NCBI RefSeq assembly: GCF_001431625.1
Contig: NZ_LLXT01000094.1
Coordinates: 49,055-113,054 of the forward strand
Length of the DNA: 64,000 bases
Direction: 5' to 3'
Origin: Stenotrophomonas geniculata ATCC 19374 = JCM 13324
Lineage (GTDB): Bacteria; Pseudomonadota; Gammaproteobacteria; Xanthomonadales; Xanthomonadaceae
Both the position numbers and the translations under genes were made by a program. Under the pieces are notes generated by a model. That model had not been told where the DNA came from. It made no database searches and saw only the letters and a list, made by a program, of their open reading frames with translations. How positions within the stretch are numbered: the first letter of the stretch is position 1; each line of letters begins with the position of its first letter. This document shows, piece by piece, positions 1 to 8,147 of the stretch.

Positions 1-432
1 CCACGCGATCTGCTTGGCCGGGTACTTGCCGTCGTCCAGTTCCAGCGCCTGCACCACGCGCTTGACCAGCCGCAGCTGGTCGTCCGAATCCATCACCTGG
101 AAGCCTTCGGGCAGCTTCGCGTCCTGCCAGTGCAGGCGCAGCAGGCGGTTGGCCAGGCCGTGGAAGGTGCCGATCCACATGCCGCGGCTGCCATGGGGCA
201 GCTGGGCGTCGATGCGGTGGCGCATCTCGCCGGCCGCCTTGTTGGTGAAAGTCACCGCGAAAATGCCGTGGGTCGGCACGCCATTGACTTCATGCAGCCA
301 GGCGATGCGGTGGGTGAGTACGCGGGTCTTGCCGGAACCGGCACCAGCCAGCACCAGGTGGTGGCCGGGAGGAGCGGAGACGGCTTCGCGCTGGGCCGGG
401 TTCAGGCCATCAAGCAGGTGGGAGACATCCAT
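1..432 (-). CDS. uvrD: DNA helicase II UvrD, N-terminal part (runs off the window)
   Basis: Superfamily 1 3'-5' DNA helicase that unwinds nicked DNA in nucleotide excision and mismatch repair. Only the first 144 codons are present; the rest lies left of base 1. The protein begins MDVSHLLDGLNPAQREAV (Q motif) and then shows the Walker A segment GAGSGKTRVLTHR at about residues 31-43 and motif Ia AVTFTNKAAGEMRHRI near residue 60. The segment GMWIGTFHGLANRLLR near residue 85 is typical of UvrD/Rep. The ATG at 432 precedes the Q motif directly, so the start is well placed. Rep is the alternative, but the N-terminal wording fits UvrD better. Confidence 0.9.
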   Translation of the reverse strand, partial: MDVSHLLDGLNPAQREAVSAPPGHHLVLAGAGSGKTRVLTHRIAWLHEVNGVPTHGIFAVTFTNKAAGEMRHRIDAQLPHGSRGMWIGTFHGLANRLLRLHWQDAKLPEGFQVMDSDDQLRLVKRVVQALELDDGKYPAKQIAW

Positions 433-442
433 GCCCCCCATT

Positions 443-1849
443 TTACGGCATCGCCGTCGCGGCTCCTGCGACCACCTGGGTGGCCAGTGCCTGGGCCTGC
501 TGACGCAGTTCAGGCACCGCCAGGCTTTCCCACAGGCTGCCGATGCGCAGGCTGCCGAGCACACCCAGCCGTGCCTGCGGCTGGCCACCGGCAGCACGCA
601 GGCGGTCGCCCGGCACGGTGCTGTCCAGGCCCAGCCCATGCGGACCGGGGCGTGCCAGGCCATCGGCCTGCAGCTGCTGCAGCAACGGATTGCGCAGCGC
701 ACTGGCACGGGTCTCCACACCGGTGGCGTTGATCACCCCGCCAATCATCGTCCACTGCTGTTCATTGCCGGTGGCATCGCGGCCAGACAACCGCAGGGCA
801 TCGCCTTCGCGGCAGACGCGCTGCAGGCGCGACCGATGGATGCGCAGTTGGCCACTGTCCTGCAGAGACTGCAGCTGCGCATCCACCTCTTCGGCGATGC
901 GGTGGCGATGTACGTCCCAGTAGCGCACCACATGGCGCAGGAAGCGGCGCTGGTCGGCCTCGTCGAGGCTGCACCACAGCGCCTGCCCGTGCGGACGGAT
1001 GCGGTCCATCACGCCCTGCCACGGCAGGCCATCGGCCTGCGCTTGGCGGGCGAAGCCACGCAGCGCACGCAGGCGCTGGCGCAGGTTCATCGGCAGCAGC
1101 GTGGCCGGGTCGAACGTGGGCAGGCCGCCGTGTGCGTGCGGCAGCGGTAGCAGGCCGTGACGCGAGATCACATGCAGCGGGCCGGTGTGACCGGCAGCAA
1201 CCAGCGCCAGCACGGTGTCGGCCATGCTCAGGCCGGAGCCGACAATGGCCACGGCCTGTTCGCCGGCCAGGGTACGCACACCGTCGTAGTCCCAGGCCTC
1301 GATCACATCATCGGCAGGCAGCGCGTCGGCACCGGCCACGGGCAACGGGCGCATGCTGTTGCCGGTGGCCAGCACCGCCTGCGCAGCATGCAGCGTGCTG
1401 CCATCGCCGAGTGTCAGCTGGTAGCCATGGTCATCCGGCTGCAGGCCCAGTACCGGCTGCGCGATCACCTGCAGCTGTGCGGGGCTGGCGGCCACGGCCT
1501 CCTGCAGGCGCTGCTGCAGGTAGGCAGCAAAGTAATGGCGACACACGTAACGCTCGCCCAGCACCTCGCGCGCCTCGCCCGGGTAGGCGTTGGCAGCCAC
1601 CAGATAGTCGAGGAAATCGCCGGGCTGGTCGGCAAACGCATTCATCTTTGCCGCCGGTACGTTCAGCAGGTGCTCCGGCCATGGTGTGGCATAGGCGATG
1701 CCCTGGGCCAGCTGCGAGGCGGGTTCGAAGATGGCCAGCGCCAGCGGCGCGTGGGCCTGGCGCAGTACCTGGATCGCCACCAGCACCCCGGCCGCACCAC
1801 CACCGATGATCGCCAGGTCCAGTTCGCCATTACGCGGTGAATCAGTCAT
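443..1849 (-). CDS. FAD/NAD(P)-binding protein (YdhS-like)
   Basis: Predicted flavoprotein with an N-terminal dinucleotide fold: LDLAIIGGGAAGVLVAIQVL is a GxGxxG FAD motif within the first 40 residues. A second Rossmann motif, AIVGSGLSMADTVLAL, lies near the middle and would bind NAD(P). The architecture matches the NAD_binding_9 family to which E. coli YdhS belongs; substrate and pathway are unknown. Start choice: ATG at 1849 (MTDSPRN) is preferred because the six extra residues from ATG at 1867 add nothing recognisable; neither has a clear Shine-Dalgarno sequence. It ends 10 bp before uvrD, which reads the same way. Confidence 0.8.
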   Translation of the reverse strand: MTDSPRNGELDLAIIGGGAAGVLVAIQVLRQAHAPLALAIFEPASQLAQGIAYATPWPEHLLNVPAAKMNAFADQPGDFLDYLVAANAYPGEAREVLGERYVCRHYFAAYLQQRLQEAVAASPAQLQVIAQPVLGLQPDDHGYQLTLGDGSTLHAAQAVLATGNSMRPLPVAGADALPADDVIEAWDYDGVRTLAGEQAVAIVGSGLSMADTVLALVAAGHTGPLHVISRHGLLPLPHAHGGLPTFDPATLLPMNLRQRLRALRGFARQAQADGLPWQGVMDRIRPHGQALWCSLDEADQRRFLRHVVRYWDVHRHRIAEEVDAQLQSLQDSGQLRIHRSRLQRVCREGDALRLSGRDATGNEQQWTMIGGVINATGVETRASALRNPLLQQLQADGLARPGPHGLGLDSTVPGDRLRAAGGQPQARLGVLGSLRIGSLWESLAVPELRQQAQALATQVVAGAATAMP

Positions 1850-1912
1850 GTGCCGATTGTAGGCCATCGGCGATGACAGGCCGGATTGCCGGAATGGGCG
1901 GCCGGCATTGCC

Positions 1913-3331
1913 TTACATCAACGCATCGGCCAAGCGTGCGATGCCCTCGCGGCTGCGCCGCCAGGCAGGACGCTTGCGCCATTGCTGCAGATCCAGCTGC
2001 CGCGATTCACGCAGGTAGCCATCCTCGATCCCGCACAACTGCTTCACCAGCGCATGGTCGTAGCAGATCAGGCCGATCTCAGCATTCAGCGCAAACGAGC
2101 GGATATCCATGTTGATCGAGCCGAGTACGGCGATGTCCTCGTCCACGCTCATGTGCTTGGCGTGCAGGAACTGCGGTTCGTACAGCGCGATGCGCACGCC
2201 ACAGCGCAGCAGCTCGTCGTAGTAGGCCTCCTGCGCCCACGAGGTCAGCCGCTGGTTGTTGCTGGCCGACAGGATCAACTGCACCTGCACGCCGGACAAT
2301 GCGGCGATACGCAGCGCGCTCAACGTGGCCTCGTCGGGCACGAAATACGGGGTGACCATCACCAGCCGGCGCCGCGCCAGATGAATCAGCGCCGCAACCG
2401 CATCGCGCGCGTTGCTGTACGGGTAGGCCGGGCCGCTGGGCAGCAGCTGGGTGGCGATGTCGTCGCCGCATTCGGGAACATCGGTGATCACATCCAGGCG
2501 CTGGCCGGTCTCCATGTACCAGTCGCTGGCGAACACCGCTTCCAGATGCGCCACCGCCGGGCCGCGCACGCGCGCCACCAGCTCGCGGTTCGGGTGGCCA
2601 GGCACGAACTGCGGGCCGGCCAGATTCTGCGAACCGACATAGGCCACTTCGTTGTCGATCACCGCGATCTTGCGGTGGTTGCGCAGGTCCATGCGGCCGC
2701 TGCGGCGCCAGCGCAGGCCACCGGGCAGCATCGCACGCACTTCGATATCGCGAGCTTCCAGGCGTTTGCGATAGGCACGCAGGCCGCGCTTGGCGCCCAC
2801 CGCGTCGAGCAGCACGCGGCACTGCACGCCCCGTGCAGCCGCACGCTGCAGGGCCTCGACGATAGCCTCGCCCACCGCGTCGTCGAACATCAGGTAGTAC
2901 AGCAGGTGCACCCGGTCTTCGGCCTGGTCGATGTCGGCGATCAGCGTGTGCAGCGATTCGTCGTAGTCGGTCAGCAGATCGACTGCGTTGCCGTGCACCG
3001 GCATGAAATCGCCCTGGCGCTGCACCAGCGGCACGATCTCGGCGCTTGCGGTATCCGGCTGCGGGGTCCAGCGCAGGCGGTGCTGCAGCGCCTGTTCCTC
3101 GCGGATGACCTGCGAGGCCTCGGCCTGGCGGCGGATGCGTTCGCGTGACAGCCACGGGTGGCCAAACAGCAGATACAGCGGCAGGCCCAGCAGCGGCACG
3201 AAGCCGACCAGCAGCAGCCAGCTGCGCGCCGCACCCGGCGTGGTGCGGGTGGGAATCCAGCACAGCGCGACCAGCCGGATCAGCCAGTCGATCAGCAGCA
3301 GATACGAACCCAGCAGCCACTCGAACAGCAT
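1913..3331 (-). CDS. cls: Cardiolipin synthase (phospholipase D family)
   Basis: Membrane enzyme joining two phosphatidylglycerol molecules (or PG plus another head group) into cardiolipin. Two N-terminal membrane segments (LLGSYLLLIDWLIRLVAL and LLLVGFVPLLGLPLYLLF) are followed by two phospholipase D signatures. The first is HRKIAVIDNEVAYVGSQN and the second HAKHMSVDEDIAVLGSINMD, each with the HxK...D pattern. From ATG 3331 the protein has 472 residues, the usual size for bacterial Cls. The frame is open to 3595, but the extra N-terminus is REP-repeat translation; ATG 3361 is a possible alternative start. Confidence 0.88.
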   Translation of the reverse strand: MLFEWLLGSYLLLIDWLIRLVALCWIPTRTTPGAARSWLLLVGFVPLLGLPLYLLFGHPWLSRERIRRQAEASQVIREEQALQHRLRWTPQPDTASAEIVPLVQRQGDFMPVHGNAVDLLTDYDESLHTLIADIDQAEDRVHLLYYLMFDDAVGEAIVEALQRAAARGVQCRVLLDAVGAKRGLRAYRKRLEARDIEVRAMLPGGLRWRRSGRMDLRNHRKIAVIDNEVAYVGSQNLAGPQFVPGHPNRELVARVRGPAVAHLEAVFASDWYMETGQRLDVITDVPECGDDIATQLLPSGPAYPYSNARDAVAALIHLARRRLVMVTPYFVPDEATLSALRIAALSGVQVQLILSASNNQRLTSWAQEAYYDELLRCGVRIALYEPQFLHAKHMSVDEDIAVLGSINMDIRSFALNAEIGLICYDHALVKQLCGIEDGYLRESRQLDLQQWRKRPAWRRSREGIARLADALM

Positions 3332-3378
3332 CGCGTCGCCCGTCGGGAGGTGATGGGCCATTCTGCCCAGCAGGGTGT

Positions 3379-3521
3379 GTAGAGTCGAGCCGCGCTCGAC
3401 TGCTTTGAACCAGCGTGTTGACCAAGGTCGACACCTACCAGGCGCGGGGACAGTGCGCCGGCCAAGGTTGGCGGCCGCCGGGTATGGGAACAGCGTGCCG
3501 ACCAACGGTCGGCACCCACCA
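3379..3521. repeat. Cluster of SMAG-type REP palindromes
   Basis: Several short palindromes follow one another between cls and rpmG. GTAGAGTCGAGCCGCGCTCG begins at 3379; a copy ending CTAC with GACCAAGGTCGACACC lies at 3417-3438; a third, GTGCCGACCAACGGTCGGCAC, is near 3496-3518. A weaker unit, GCCGGCCAAGGTTGGCGGCC, lies between them. The GTAG start and CTAC end are the mark of the family. Confidence 0.75.
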
Positions 3522-3554
3522 TGGGAACACCGGGCGTGGATACCGGGCATGAAA

Positions 3555-3577
3555 AAACCCGCCACAAGGGCGGGTTT
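3555..3577 (-). terminator. Rho-independent terminator after rpmG
   Basis: Perfect 9-bp stem AAACCCGCC/GGCGGGTTT with a 5-base loop. Read on the minus strand it is followed by a T run (the A run at 3552-3557). It lies about 30 bp after the rpmG stop codon. Confidence 0.8.
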
Positions 3578-3605
3578 CTTCGCGGGGATCAGCAATCCTT
3601 GCGGA

Positions 3606-3770
3606 TTACTTGATCTTGCCTTCCTTGTACAGGACGTGCTTGCGCACGACCGGATCGTACTTCAGGAATTCCATCTTCCCCGGGGTGTTCTTCTTGTTCT
3701 TGTCGGTCGTGTAGAAGTGGCCGGTACCGGCCGAGGAAATCATACGGACCTTATCGCGCTTGCCTGCCAT
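3606..3770 (-). CDS. rpmG: 50S ribosomal protein L33
   Basis: Small ribosomal protein of the large subunit, 54 residues. It begins [20 protein letters not shown] and contains [19 protein letters not shown] near the middle, both typical of L33. It lacks the CxxC pairs of the zinc-binding form, so it is the C-minus type. It follows rpmB by 13 bp on the same strand, and the pair ends at the terminator at 3555. A weak GAG lies upstream of the ATG. Confidence 0.97.
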   Translation of the reverse strand: MAGKRDKVRMISSAGTGHFYTTDKNKKNTPGKMEFLKYDPVVRKHVLYKEGKIK

Positions 3771-3783
3771 GATGCTTTACTCC

Positions 3784-4020
3784 TCAGACCTTTTCGCCGC
3801 GCGCACGCAGCTCAGCCAGAACGGAATCAATGCCGTTCTTGTCGATGGTGCGCAGTGCATGCGCGGAAACACGAAGCTTGACCCAGCGGTTCTCGCTGGC
3901 CACCCAGAAACGGCGCTCGTGCAGATTCGGCAGGAAACGACGACGGGTCTTGTTGTTGGCGTGCGAGACGTTGTTACCCGTCTGCACTCGCTTGCCGGAA
4001 ACCTGGCATACGCGGGACAT
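3784..4020 (-). CDS. rpmB: 50S ribosomal protein L28
   Basis: Large-subunit ribosomal protein of 78 residues, the usual length. [20 protein letters not shown] and the arginine-rich [19 protein letters not shown] are the family hallmarks. First gene of the rpmB-rpmG pair. The 250 bp upstream (4021-4269) hold no other gene and must carry the promoter; no convincing -35/-10 pair was singled out. Confidence 0.97.
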   Translation of the reverse strand: MSRVCQVSGKRVQTGNNVSHANNKTRRRFLPNLHERRFWVASENRWVKLRVSAHALRTIDKNGIDSVLAELRARGEKV

Positions 4021-4269
4021 TGCGCACCTCGATAGTAGTAGTTGTCAGCCCGTAGCCCGGGAGACGGCGGCCTCGATGGTTGCCCACCACACGTCAAGAG
4101 AATCAAAGGGTTACGCTGGCGTTGGGCGGCCGGGGACGTGCTCCCGGGGGCGCCGCCCGGTAGAAAACCGGACACAGCGAGCCGCGCATTATGCACGGGT
4201 TCAAGCACTTGCGCAAGTTACCCACAGGCCGGGGCTGAACACGACGGCCCCCTGTAGAGCCGGGCCGGC

Positions 4270-4779
4270 TTAACGCAGGTGCGGAATCACCTGGGCCAGC
4301 AGATGGGCGTCCTTCAGTGCGCCATGCAGGCCACGCGTCCCTGGAATGCGCAGGCGCTGCAGCACGTCGTCCAGCTTGTTGCCCTGACCGGGCCAGCGCC
4401 CACGCGCCAGCTTCAGGCTGCAGGTGATGCGGCAATGCTGGGCCAGCGTGCCGGGGATGCCAGCCAGGCGCAGCTCGTTGTCCAGGAAGCCCACGTCGAA
4501 GGTGGCGTTGTGCGCGACCATCTCGCTGCCGCGCAGGAAATCCAGCAGTTCGGCGGCCTTGCTGGAAAACAGCGGCTTGCCCACCAGCATCGCATCGCTG
4601 ATGCCATGCACGCGCTGTGCGCCCCAATCGACCCTGCGCTGCGGTTGCAGGTAGGTGTGGAACTGGCGCCCGGTGAGCTGGCCTTCGATCAGTTCGACGG
4701 CACCGATCTCGATCACGCGATGACCCAGGCGGTGGGAGATGCCGGTGGTTTCGGTGTCCAGTGCGACGATGCGATTCAT
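4270..4779 (-). CDS. DEDDh 3'-5' exonuclease, DnaQ family
   Basis: Predicted 3'-5' exonuclease related to the epsilon proofreading subunit. Exo I is IVALDTETTG (residues 4-13), followed by RVIEIGAVEL; Exo II is MVAHNATFDVGFLDNEL near residue 90; the final motif is HGALKDAHLLAQ near the C-terminus (HxxxxD). At 169 residues it stops right after the last motif and so lacks the polymerase-binding tail of a full-length DnaQ (about 240 residues). It could be a truncated or minimal epsilon paralogue. ATG 4779 was chosen because the frame upstream of it has no homologous sequence. Confidence 0.8.
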   Translation of the reverse strand: MNRIVALDTETTGISHRLGHRVIEIGAVELIEGQLTGRQFHTYLQPQRRVDWGAQRVHGISDAMLVGKPLFSSKAAELLDFLRGSEMVAHNATFDVGFLDNELRLAGIPGTLAQHCRITCSLKLARGRWPGQGNKLDDVLQRLRIPGTRGLHGALKDAHLLAQVIPHLR

Positions 4780-4848
4780 GCGTGGCGATGGTTCCTGTTG
4801 CGTGCCGCGATGATTTTCGCATGTCTGCAGCAGGAAGGTCCCACTGGA

Positions 4849-4933
4849 GAGCCGAGCCCGTGCTCGGCTCACGCGCTAAGCGCGGGCCTTGGGCGCTGGT
4901 GCCAGACGCAGCCGAGCGTGGGCTCGGCTCTAC
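4849..4933. repeat. SMAG REP pair
   Basis: Two palindromes of the GAGCCGAGC subfamily, one from about 4849 to 4870 and an inverted one ending GCTCGGCTCTAC at 4933. They sit between the exonuclease gene and the LysR gene. Confidence 0.75.
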
Positions 4934-4951
4934 AGGCGCGCGCGATCAACC

Positions 4952-5839
4952 CTACGCTTCCACCACCCAATCGATGAACACCCGCAGCCGCTGGCTCATG
5001 TGCCGATTGGGCGGGAACATCACATGCATCGGCATCGGCGGCAGCTGCCAGTCCTCCAGTACCGGCAGCAGTTCGCCACGTGCGACATGCGATTCGGCCA
5101 TGTAGCTGGGCAGCGCGACCACGCCGAGACCTGCCAGCGCCGCCGCCAGATAGGCGTTGCCGTCGTCGAAGCCGACCGTGTAGCGGCCCTGCACCTCGAT
5201 GCGCTCATCGCCGCGCTGTGCAGTGAACACGCGGGCACGGCCACTGCGCGGGCTGAGGAAACCGACCATGTGGTGGTCCGGCCCCTCCAGCGCGCGCGGG
5301 TCGGCCGGCATACCGAAACGCTGCACATAGCCCGGGCTGGCATGGAAGCCGATTGGCAACGCCGCCAGCGGCCGCGCCACCAGCGCCGGGTCGGATGGTG
5401 TGCCGCCACGGATCACGCAGTCGACGTTGTCGGCGATGACATCGACCTCGCGATCACTCACGCCGACGTTGAGCTGGATCTCCGGGTAGCGCGCCTGGAA
5501 ATCCGGCAGCACCGGTACCAGCCGCAGCCGCGCGTAGGGCCCTGGCACATCCACGCGCAGGCGGCCACGCGGCTGGGCGGCCGCGTCGCCCAGCCCGCCT
5601 TCGACCTCGTCCAGTTCGGCCAGCAGGCGGGCGATGCGCGGGTAATAGGCCGCGCCGTCGGCGGTGACGCTGACCCGCCGGGTGGTGCGGTTGAGCAGGC
5701 GCAGCCTTAGGTGCGCCTCCAGCTGCTGCACCAGCTGGGTAACCGTGGTGCGGCTGATCTGCAGGGTGTGCGCGGCGCGGGTGAAGCTGCCGGTTTCCAC
5801 TACCCGGGCAAAGGCCCGCATCGCCTCGAAACGGTCCAT
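4952..5839 (-). CDS. LysR-family transcriptional regulator
   Basis: DNA-binding regulator of 295 residues. The N-terminal winged helix-turn-helix is clear: MDRFEAMRAFARVVETGSF, then SFTRAAHTLQISRTTVTQLVQQLEAHL at about residues 18-44 and LLNRTTRRVSVTADGAAYY. The rest is a LysR substrate-binding domain (PRGRLRVDVPGPYARLRLVPVLPDF). It is divergent from the RidA gene with 108 bp between the starts, the usual arrangement for a LysR protein controlling its neighbour; that link is inference. The ligand is unknown. Confidence 0.92.
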   Translation of the reverse strand: MDRFEAMRAFARVVETGSFTRAAHTLQISRTTVTQLVQQLEAHLRLRLLNRTTRRVSVTADGAAYYPRIARLLAELDEVEGGLGDAAAQPRGRLRVDVPGPYARLRLVPVLPDFQARYPEIQLNVGVSDREVDVIADNVDCVIRGGTPSDPALVARPLAALPIGFHASPGYVQRFGMPADPRALEGPDHHMVGFLSPRSGRARVFTAQRGDERIEVQGRYTVGFDDGNAYLAAALAGLGVVALPSYMAESHVARGELLPVLEDWQLPPMPMHVMFPPNRHMSQRLRVFIDWVVEA

Positions 5840-5947
5840 GGCCGGCCGTGATTATTTGGGATTGGCAATCAATCTAGGCCGATCATCGCGGTTTATCCAG
5901 ACAGCGCTCGCGAGGAGGATGGCGTTCTCTCCCACGGGATCTTCCCC

Positions 5948-6346
5948 ATGTCACAGCGTGATGTCGTTTTCCCCGCCGGGCGCCAGGCCCTGTACGAGCG
6001 CAACCGCTACTCGCCGGCGATCCGGTCCGATGGCTTCCTGTTCGTTTCCGGCCAGGTCGGCAGCCGCGAGGACGGTTCGCCCGAGCCGGACTTCGAGACG
6101 CAGGTGCGCCGCGCCTTCGAGAATCTCAATGCGGTGTTGGCTGCTGCGGGCTGCACGTTCGATGACGTGATCGACGTGACCGTGTTCCTGGTCGATCCGG
6201 AAACCAACTTCGAGAAGGCCTGGGCGATCGTGCCCGAGTACTGGGGCGAGGCGCCGCACCCGACCCTGACCGGTATCGGCGTGACCTGGCTGTATGGGTT
6301 CCAGTTCGAGATCAAGGTGATCGCGAAGCTGCCCGCAGACCGGTAG
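5948..6346 (+). CDS. RidA family protein (Rid/YER057c/UK114)
   Basis: Member of the family of small trimeric proteins that hydrolyse reactive enamine/imine intermediates formed by PLP enzymes. SGQVGSREDG and the segment QVRRAFENLNAVLAAAGCTF near residues 57-76 match the family, as does DVIDVTVFLVDPETNF. The usual catalytic arginine that ends canonical RidA (R105 of E. coli, in an RVE-like context) is not obvious; the tail reads GFQFEIKVIAKLPADR. Substrate and activity may therefore differ from canonical RidA. It is divergent from a LysR regulator. Confidence 0.88.
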   Translation: MSQRDVVFPAGRQALYERNRYSPAIRSDGFLFVSGQVGSREDGSPEPDFETQVRRAFENLNAVLAAAGCTFDDVIDVTVFLVDPETNFEKAWAIVPEYWGEAPHPTLTGIGVTWLYGFQFEIKVIAKLPADR

Positions 6347-6410
6347 AGCCGGCCGCTGGCCGGCAACGTGTCAGGGTCAGAGCCCTTTCCGAAGGAAAGG
6401 GATCCGACCC
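6343..6410. repeat. SMAG REP plus a GTCAGAGCCC hairpin
   Basis: A REP unit beginning GTAGAGCCGGCCGCTGGCCG overlaps the ridA stop codon (6343-6366). It is followed at 6374-6410 by a near-perfect 17-bp stem, GGGTCAGAGCCCTTTCC against GGAAAGGGATCCGACCC, with a GAA loop. The second hairpin resembles those at 12581 and 43796 and may end ridA transcription. Confidence 0.65.
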
Positions 6411-6504
6411 CGCGCCCGGCCCACCTGAACGGGAGATTCCGACGTATTCCCGAAGCGGCCATTGATATTGTATCCGGTGAAAACCGCTTGCTAGCCTCCC
6501 CTTC

Positions 6505-6837
6505 ATGCGCTGGATCACCCGCCACCTCCGTTCGACCCTGCTGATGCTGCTGATGGCGGCATTCGTGGTCGTGCCGGTGGCCGATGCCCTGGCGTGCACG
6601 GTGGAACCGCATGCCAGCACGGTGCATGTGGAATCCGCACCGGATGCCGATGGCGATACCGACGGCAAGCATGTCGGTGCCTGTGGCCACAACCACTGCC
6701 ACCACTCCAACCTGAGCCTGCCGGCGCACACGATCGCCGCCTTCGGGGCGCCACTGCCGGCGCGCTGGATGAGTGCGGGCGATGCGGCGACCTATGCGGT
6801 CGCCCAGGATGAATTGACGCGTCCACCCCGGGCGTGA
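6505..6837 (+). CDS. Small exported histidine-rich protein next to czcCBA
   Basis: Protein of 110 residues with a signal peptide or anchor (HLRSTLLMLLMAAFVVVPVADALA). Its mature part carries a metal-ligand-like run, GACGHNHCHHSN, near residues 59-70, plus a cysteine soon after the cleavage site. It is the first gene on this strand before the metal-efflux operon, 56 bp from czcC. A periplasmic metal-binding or metal-sensing accessory role is inference from the His/Cys content and position. I do not recognise a named family. Confidence 0.7.
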   Translation: MRWITRHLRSTLLMLLMAAFVVVPVADALACTVEPHASTVHVESAPDADGDTDGKHVGACGHNHCHHSNLSLPAHTIAAFGAPLPARWMSAGDAATYAVAQDELTRPPRA

Positions 6838-6893
6838 GTTGAGCGCGTCCCGCGATTGCGGGCTCCCGTTTCACTCACAACCGGAATCCCCCT

Positions 6894-8147
6894 ATGTCGA
6901 TCCTGACACCTCGGTCGCCGCGTGCGGCCGGGCTGGTCGTCGCCGTGTTGCTGGGCCTGGCCCCGGCGGCATCGGTGATGGCGCAAGCCGCCCCCTCCTA
7001 CGACACCCTGCTTGAACGCCTGGACCAGCTGCCCGGCACCCGTGTGGGCACGGCACTGGCCGAGGCCGCCGATGCGCGCGCCGACCAGGCCCGTGCGCTA
7101 CCCAACCCCTCCCTTTCCTGGTCGGCCGAAAACGCCTGGGGCTCCGGCACCTACCGCGGCATGGGCAAGGCCGACACCGTACTCACCCTGTCCCAGCCGC
7201 TGGAGGTCTGGGGCCAGCGTGGCGCGCGCGTTCGTGCCGCCCGTGCCGAGGCCCAGGCGGCCAACCTGCGTGGCGCGCAGAGTCGCAGCGACGTGGCCAG
7301 CCAGCTGGCGGTGGTCTATGCACAGGCGGAAAGTGCACTGCGCCGCTACACCCTGGCCGAGGAAGCACTGTCACTGACCCGCGATGACGCCAACGCCGTC
7401 AACGCCATGGTCAAGCAGGGCCGCGAACCACAGCTGCGCGCGGTGCAAGCGCAGAGCGAAGTAGCCAATGCCATGGCGTCGCTGGATGAAGCACAGGCGT
7501 TCCGCGATGCCGCGCTGGCCCGCCTGGCCGGCACCGCGCTGCTGGATGCGCCGGTGCAGTCGATCGACAACAGCCTGCTCGACCGCGCACCGCCGCTGCC
7601 GCGCGGTGCCACCGATACCGCACTGGCAGTGCGCATTGCCGAAGCCGAAGCCGATGCGGCGGGCAAGCTGGTCGACGTGGAGCGCAAGCGCGCCCTGCCC
7701 GACCTCAGCGTCACCGCCGCACAGACCCGCTTCCGCGAAGGCGGCGAGCGTGCCTACAACCTCGGGCTCAGCCTCAGCATCCCGCTGTTCGACCGTAACC
7801 GCGGTGGCATCCGCGCCGCCAATGCCGACCAGCGCGCGGCCGAGGCACGCCTGGACCAGCAGCGCCGCGACAGCGAGGCCGCACGCCTGTCCGCCGTGGC
7901 CGGGCTGAAGGCGGCCGGCAGCCGCACCCGTGCCGCCGATGAAAGCGTGGTCGCCGCCGAAGAGGCCTACCGCCTTGCACGCATCGGCTTCGACGCCGGA
8001 CGCATCTCGCAGCTGGAACTGCGCAGCACGCGCAGCGCCCTCATCGCCGCCCGCGGCGCCGCCGTGGATGCGCGCCTGTCGCGCGTCGGCGCGGAAATCG
8101 ATCTTGCCCGCCTTGAAGGGCGCGCACCTTTTGTGGAGGCCCCATGA
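6894..8147 (+). CDS. czcC: TolC-family outer-membrane channel of metal efflux (CzcC-like)
   Basis: Outer-membrane factor of a tripartite RND pump, 417 residues. A signal peptide (RAAGLVVAVLLGLAPAASVMA) is followed by the two repeats of alanine-rich coiled-coil helices characteristic of OEP proteins. Examples are LRAVQAQSEVANAMASLDEA and the AAEEAYRLARIGFDAGRISQ segment near the C-terminus. The stop codon overlaps the start of the adaptor gene (ATGA), so the two are translationally coupled. Assignment to the Czc branch relies on the DFG...VDGAV motif of the downstream pump. Confidence 0.9.
   Translation: MSILTPRSPRAAGLVVAVLLGLAPAASVMAQAAPSYDTLLERLDQLPGTRVGTALAEAADARADQARALPNPSLSWSAENAWGSGTYRGMGKADTVLTLSQPLEVWGQRGARVRAARAEAQAANLRGAQSRSDVASQLAVVYAQAESALRRYTLAEEALSLTRDDANAVNAMVKQGREPQLRAVQAQSEVANAMASLDEAQAFRDAALARLAGTALLDAPVQSIDNSLLDRAPPLPRGATDTALAVRIAEAEADAAGKLVDVERKRALPDLSVTAAQTRFREGGERAYNLGLSLSIPLFDRNRGGIRAANADQRAAEARLDQQRRDSEAARLSAVAGLKAAGSRTRAADESVVAAEEAYRLARIGFDAGRISQLELRSTRSALIAARGAAVDARLSRVGAEIDLARLEGRAPFVEAP

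Noticed and set aside
2079..3434. A second minus-strand frame overlapping cardiolipin synthase
   Set aside because: Arginine/alanine-rich translation in the wrong frame; the HKD motifs lie in the other frame.
4270..4779. Naming the DEDDh exonuclease dnaQ
   Set aside because: It stops right after the exonuclease motifs and lacks the alpha-subunit-binding tail; it is not next to rnhA.
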